Positions 60,227-64,000 of a stretch of 64,000 nucleotides of DNA are shown here, piece by piece (position 1 is the first letter of the stretch; every line of letters starts with the position of its first letter). Made by a program: the position numbers and the translations under genes. Under the pieces are notes generated by a model. The model was not told where the DNA came from, ran no database searches, and saw only the letters and a list, made by a program, of their open reading frames with translations. The stretch is from NCBI GenBank assembly GCA_002381645.1, contig DFXE01000010.1, positions 348,663 through 412,662 of the forward strand, given 5' to 3'. Source of the stretch: Bacteroidales bacterium UBA4116 (GTDB lineage: Bacteria > Bacteroidota > Bacteroidia > Bacteroidales > Tannerellaceae).

Positions 60227-60859
60227 ATGTCAAAGAAAATGAATAAAAAGAAAGACGAAACAACAGAACAGAGAATATTGGATGCTGCCGAACGATTATT
60301 TCTTGAAAAAGGATTTGCCATGACTTCAACCACTGAAATTGCAAGGGAAGCAGGCTGTAATCATGCTCTTTTACATTACTATTTCCGAACAAAAGAAAGG
60401 CTTTTTGAACAGATATTTGAAAAAAAGATCATCCTGTTTGCCGGAGTTTTTCACGGGCCTGACTTACCCGGTGAAAGTTTCGAAGATAAACTGAGACGGA
60501 AAATAAGCGCTCATTTCGATATTTTGATTCAAAATCCAAAACTTCCTATGCTGATATTAACGGATATGACCAATAGCAAAGAACGAATTGCCTTGGCAAA
60601 AGAAGCATTAGGACATTTCCCCGAAATGCTTTTGAGTAATCTGGATAAAGAATTGAAAATCGAGATCGAAAAAGGAAGCATCCGGCCGATAACTGCACAG
60701 GATTTACTGATGAATATCTTATCGTTAAACATCTTTGCGTTTGTTTCCATGCCACTCTTTACGATGATCCTTGAAGTTCGTGAAGAAGATAAAAAAGTTT
60801 TTCTGGAACACCGTAAAGAAGTAATAATTAATACAATAATTAATAGTTTGAAACCTTGA
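60227..60859 (+). CDS. TetR/AcrR family regulator
   Basis: 210 residues from ATG 60227 (alternatives at 60209 and 60239). N-terminal helix-turn-helix: TEQRILDAAERLFLEKGF and TEIAREAGCNHALLHYYF, KERLFEQIFEKKI. The C-terminal ligand-binding helical domain is variable. TetR regulators of this kind repress the efflux genes next to them. It is directly upstream of the TolC-HlyD-ABC genes (15-base gap) on the same strand, so it is probably autoregulated with the whole operon. No operator palindrome could be picked out in the AT-rich 60010-60226 stretch. Confidence 0.9.
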   Translation: MSKKMNKKKDETTEQRILDAAERLFLEKGFAMTSTTEIAREAGCNHALLHYYFRTKERLFEQIFEKKIILFAGVFHGPDLPGESFEDKLRRKISAHFDILIQNPKLPMLILTDMTNSKERIALAKEALGHFPEMLLSNLDKELKIEIEKGSIRPITAQDLLMNILSLNIFAFVSMPLFTMILEVREEDKKVFLEHRKEVIINTIINSLKP

Positions 60860-60874
60860 TAATATTTAATTACT

Positions 60875-62158
60875 ATGAATAAATGGTTTCATTTAGTGGT
60901 GGCTTTTTTTATATGCTTTTCCGTAAAAGCGCAACTTTCCATTAATGAATGTTATGAAAAAGCCCGTCAAAATTACCCTTACATCAAAATGTATGATTTG
61001 ATCGGGAAAAGCAGTCAATATAATCTCTCGAATGCTTCACGCGGTTATTTACCACAAATTACCTTATCCGCCAAAGCTACCTATCAAAGTGATGTAACAA
61101 GCCTACCCATTTCATTGCCCGGTGTACAATTTCCGGAAATAAATAAAGATCAATATCAGGTTCTTGCTGAAGTCAATCAGAATATATGGGATGGAGGTAT
61201 AATTAAATCCAAAAAGCAACAGATAGAGGCGGAACATACAGTAGATCGTATGAAATACGAAGTCGAGATATATGCTATATATGAAAAGATAAACGATATA
61301 TTTTTCAGCATCCTGCTGATAGATGAGCAGCTTTCATTAACCGATATATACGTTAATGAATTACGAACAAATTACGATAAAGTGAATGCTTATGTGCGTA
61401 ATGGTATTGCTAATCAGGCTGATCTGGATGCTGTCAGCGTCGAATTATTAAATACGTCACAGCAAAAAGCAGAACTTATAGCTACACGGGAGGCTTACAG
61501 CAAGATGCTTGCATATTTTATCGGTGAATCCGAAGAGAGCAAAATACAGGTAGCAAAACCTGACGTTGATTCCTTATCCACAGCATTTAACATTACAGTA
61601 AATAATACTAAAGCTACATTAGAAAGACCTGAAATAGATTTATATAATGCTAATATAATTCAACTTGAAACACAAAGGAAAAGCATTACGGCAAATAACC
61701 TTCCAAAAATCAGCGCATTTATTCAGGGGGGATACGGCAATCCCGGTTTAAATATGCTTGAAGAAGGATTTAAGCTTTATGCGATAGGTGGTATTAAGTT
61801 TTCTTGGAACTTCGGCAATCTATATACCCTCAAAAATGACTTAAAAAATATTGAAAATAATATCCGGAAAATCCATATGCAAGAAGATGTATTCAGATTT
61901 AATACGCATCTCAAAACGATCCGGCAAAATATCGAAATACAAAAATACCATAAGATCATGAAAGATGATGACCGGATCATACAGCTTCGTAAAAACATAA
62001 AAACGGCCTCCGAAGCTAAGGTAGAAAACGGCACGTTAAGTGTTAATGACATGGTACGTGATATAAATGCCGAACAAACAGCACGCCGTAACAAAGCAAT
62101 TCATGAAATAGAACTGATCAAGTCCATATACCAACTAAAAAATACATTAAACAAATAA
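60875..62158 (+). CDS. TolC-family outer-membrane efflux protein
   Basis: 427 residues with a signal peptide (HLVVAFFICFSVKAQ). TolC channels cross the outer membrane and periplasm as trimers. Two long alpha-helical hairpins (LSINECYEKARQNYPYIKMYDLI; NGIANQADLDAVSVELLNTS) and short strands (LSAKATYQSD, FIQGGYGNPG, KFSWNFGNLY) give the family pattern. It lies between the TetR regulator and the HlyD-type adaptor with 3 bases to the latter. It provides the exit duct for the ABC transporter encoded downstream. Confidence 0.9.
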   Translation: MNKWFHLVVAFFICFSVKAQLSINECYEKARQNYPYIKMYDLIGKSSQYNLSNASRGYLPQITLSAKATYQSDVTSLPISLPGVQFPEINKDQYQVLAEVNQNIWDGGIIKSKKQQIEAEHTVDRMKYEVEIYAIYEKINDIFFSILLIDEQLSLTDIYVNELRTNYDKVNAYVRNGIANQADLDAVSVELLNTSQQKAELIATREAYSKMLAYFIGESEESKIQVAKPDVDSLSTAFNITVNNTKATLERPEIDLYNANIIQLETQRKSITANNLPKISAFIQGGYGNPGLNMLEEGFKLYAIGGIKFSWNFGNLYTLKNDLKNIENNIRKIHMQEDVFRFNTHLKTIRQNIEIQKYHKIMKDDDRIIQLRKNIKTASEAKVENGTLSVNDMVRDINAEQTARRNKAIHEIELIKSIYQLKNTLNK

Positions 62159-62161
62159 ATT

Positions 62162-63055
62162 ATGAAAAAATATATCGCACCGGTAATTGCGGTCATGATG
62201 ATAGCCTCATGTCAAAATAAAAGGTATCATTTCGATGCTTCAGGTATATTTGAATCTACTGAAATAATTGTTTCTGCTGAAACAACCGGCAAAATTATGG
62301 CTTTTAACCTACAGGAGGGAGAAACAATAAATGCCTATTCAGAACTGGGCTATATTGATACCACCCAGCTTTATTTGTCGAAAATGCAGTTATTATCAAA
62401 TATGGGAGCCGTCAAGAGCAGAAAACAAGATATATCAAAACAAATTGCGGCTACAGAGCAGCAAATTGAAACTCAAAAGCAGGAACTGGACCGTACGGAA
62501 AGGTTATTATCTGCCCATGCGGCTACGGAAAAGCAGCGTGATGATATTGAGGCTCAAATCGCTTTACTCGAAAAACAGCTGGCTGCTCAATTATCTACTT
62601 TGGAAAAAAACAACCTGGGAATAAACAGTGAAAGTTCTGCTTTGGATATTCAGGTGGCCGCTATTGAAGATCAATTAGTTAAGAGTAAAATAATCAGTCC
62701 GGTTGAAGGAACGGTACTTGCAAAGTACGCAGAACCGGGAGAATTTGCCTCCATAGGAAAACCCCTTTTCAAAATAGCCGACCTTAAACTTATGATTTTA
62801 AGGGCTTATATCACTTCGGGACAACTGAATAGCCTGAAAATCGGACAAAAAGTAACCGTATATGCTGATTATATGGATAACGATAACCGTCCATATGAAG
62901 GAGAAGTCATCTGGATTGCGGATAAATCCGAATTCACTCCCAAGACTATTCAAACCCGTGATGAAAGGGCAAACCTGGTGTATGCCGTAAAAGTAGCTGT
63001 TCCCAATGACGGATTAATAAAGATCGGTATGTATGCCGACATTATATTCAACTGA
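62162..63055 (+). CDS. HlyD-family membrane fusion lipoprotein
   Basis: 297 residues. A lipobox (MMIASC, Cys18) replaces a membrane helix as anchor. Biotinyl-lipoyl-like halves flank a coiled coil: EIIVSAETTGKIMAFNLQEG, the hairpin (AATEQQIETQKQELDRTE ... AQIALLEKQLAAQLSTLEK) and KIISPVEGTVLAKYAEPGEF, then a barrel domain (LRAYITSGQLNSLKIGQK). It links the ABC transporter to the TolC protein. One base separates its stop from the ABC ATPase start, so translation is coupled. Confidence 0.92.
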   Translation: MKKYIAPVIAVMMIASCQNKRYHFDASGIFESTEIIVSAETTGKIMAFNLQEGETINAYSELGYIDTTQLYLSKMQLLSNMGAVKSRKQDISKQIAATEQQIETQKQELDRTERLLSAHAATEKQRDDIEAQIALLEKQLAAQLSTLEKNNLGINSESSALDIQVAAIEDQLVKSKIISPVEGTVLAKYAEPGEFASIGKPLFKIADLKLMILRAYITSGQLNSLKIGQKVTVYADYMDNDNRPYEGEVIWIADKSEFTPKTIQTRDERANLVYAVKVAVPNDGLIKIGMYADIIFN

Positions 63056-63056
63056 T

Positions 63057-63962
63057 ATGCCGGTAGTCACTGTAAAAGATTTATCAAAAAATTATGAAGG
63101 TGTCTCCGCCCTGCACAAAATAAGTTTCGGGGTAGAAAAAGGAGAAATTTTCGGAATTATAGGACCGGATGGTGCCGGAAAAACAACTCTTTTCCGTATT
63201 CTCACCACTCTCCTCTTACCTGATGAAGGTGTTGCCGAGGTAATGCATTTGGATGTATCACAACAATGGCAGATGATACGAACGAAAGTGGGATATATGC
63301 CGGGGCGGTTTTCGTTGTATCAGGATATGACGATTGAGGAAAATCTTAATTTTTTCGCCACTCTGTTTCACACCACTATCGAAACGAATTATAATCTGAT
63401 CAAAGATATCTATACCCAGATCGAGCCTTTCAAAAAAAGACGGGCAGGAGCTTTATCCGGAGGCATGAAACAGAAACTCGCCCTTTGCTGCGCACTGATT
63501 CATAAACCTGAAGTATTGTTCCTGGATGAACCTACTACCGGTGTTGATCCGGTTTCTCGTAAAGAATTCTGGCAGATGCTCGGAAAATTAAAAGGTGAAG
63601 GAATTACGATTCTTGTTTCGACACCCTATATGGACGAGGCATCCTTATGCGACCGTATCGCATTAATTCGTAATGGTGTTTTTATGGAAATCAATACGCC
63701 ACAATATATTGTTGACCATTTCGACAAAATACTATGGGCGGTAAATGGTGATAATATGCCCGCACTATTAAAGGATTTAAGAATGAATCCTATGGTTAAA
63801 AGCAGCTTTGCCTTTGGGGATGTTCACCACATAACGGTGACTAAAGGATACACTGTTGATCAATTGAATCGTTACCTTAGGGAAAAAGGACACCGGCATA
63901 TTAAAATTGATCTGATCAAACCCAATATAGAAGATTGTTATATGAAACTGGCTGCTGAATAA
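63057..63962 (+). CDS. ABC transporter ATP-binding protein (efflux)
   Basis: 301 residues from ATG 63057; an upstream ATG at 63033 overlaps the HlyD gene and is less likely. Nucleotide-binding domain: IGPDGAGKTTLFRIL (Walker A, with D in place of the usual N), GALSGGMKQKLALCCAL (signature), VLFLDEPTTGVDP (Walker B) and LVSTPYMDEA (H-loop: the usual His is Thr/Pro here). A ~75-residue C-terminal extension follows. Order TetR-TolC-HlyD-ABC matches the YhiH/Ybh-type drug export operons, which have a second ATPase and two permeases. Substrate unknown. Confidence 0.92.
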   Translation: MPVVTVKDLSKNYEGVSALHKISFGVEKGEIFGIIGPDGAGKTTLFRILTTLLLPDEGVAEVMHLDVSQQWQMIRTKVGYMPGRFSLYQDMTIEENLNFFATLFHTTIETNYNLIKDIYTQIEPFKKRRAGALSGGMKQKLALCCALIHKPEVLFLDEPTTGVDPVSRKEFWQMLGKLKGEGITILVSTPYMDEASLCDRIALIRNGVFMEINTPQYIVDHFDKILWAVNGDNMPALLKDLRMNPMVKSSFAFGDVHHITVTKGYTVDQLNRYLREKGHRHIKIDLIKPNIEDCYMKLAAE

Positions 63963-63963
63963 G

Positions 63964-64000
63964 ATGGAAAACACAGTTATAAAAACGGAAAATTTAACAA
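63964..64000 (+). CDS. Second ABC ATP-binding protein, start only
   Basis: Only 12 codons before the window ends (MENTVIKTENLT). The start follows the previous stop by one base, and the KTENLT opening is the usual beginning of an ABC ATPase. In related operons a second ATPase follows here. The call rests mostly on context. Confidence 0.55.
   Translation, partial: MENTVIKTENLT

Overview
The window looks like a chromosomal segment of a Bacteroidales bacterium (phylum Bacteroidota). The evidence is the complete Bat (aerotolerance) cluster, the moxR/DUF58/VWA order, the short AMP nucleosidase, a PyrK/PyrD type 1B pair, DUF5723 and DUF4296 proteins, many lipoproteins, and repeated -7 promoter elements of the Bacteroidota form TAnnTTTG. 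A family such as Dysgonomonadaceae or a Parabacteroides relative is possible, but I cannot fix the genus. No rRNA, tRNA, CRISPR array or prophage was seen.

Layout. 1-6.3 kb: envelope proteins (truncated DUF5723 outer-membrane protein, retropepsin-like protease, ApbE-like lipoprotein, GH9 glucanase lipoprotein). 6.3-21.7 kb: housekeeping genes, including an HsdR-N-like nuclease domain, AMP nucleosidase, holA, an XRE regulator behind an AT-rich island, pyrK-pyrD, xth, mgtC, serB, corA, dnaB, a DMT transporter and ettA. 21.8-26.7 kb: an unknown lipoprotein, a candidate small RNA, an FHA protein, a universal stress protein and a small DNA-binding protein. 26.8-36 kb: PAP2 phosphatase and batE-D-C-B-A, an unknown membrane protein, DUF58 and moxR, all on the minus strand. 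36.1-40.5 kb: ftsY-rimO-HU-(HU-TM-LysM), minus strand. 40.6-44.1 kb: nspC and a surface GLUG-repeat protein. 44.3-50.4 kb: ileS-dksA-like-lspA-DUF4296-unknown, minus strand. 50.6-58.7 kb: a metalloprotease-like LRR lipoprotein, a phosphate-binding-like lipoprotein, a methyltransferase, a PepSY membrane protein, an unknown membrane protein, LtrA and a DUF3008 protein too short for usual ORF cut-offs. 58.8-64 kb: an MscS channel and a TetR-TolC-HlyD-ABC efflux operon that runs off the right edge.

Most striking signals. (1) ileS carries an in-frame 415-bp insertion with imperfect C-rich terminal inverted repeats that encodes an apparently intact DUF559 (PD-(D/E)XK, Vsr-like) nuclease domain. It looks like a tiny nuclease-bearing mobile element living inside an essential gene without splicing signals. 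(2) Three intergenic regions carry unrelated words arranged with the same exact 22-bp period. Two of them (4.3 kb and 41.9 kb) share a strict 7-4-7-4 layout of alternating inverted half-sites every 11 bp. (3) Other gaps (13.6 kb and, inside the bat operon, 31.9-32.1 kb) are built from 8-bp words in two opposed blocks. (4) A protein joins an HU DNA-binding domain to a LysM domain through a membrane helix, a possible DNA-to-cell-wall tether. (5) A metalloprotease-like lipoprotein has lost its zinc ligands.
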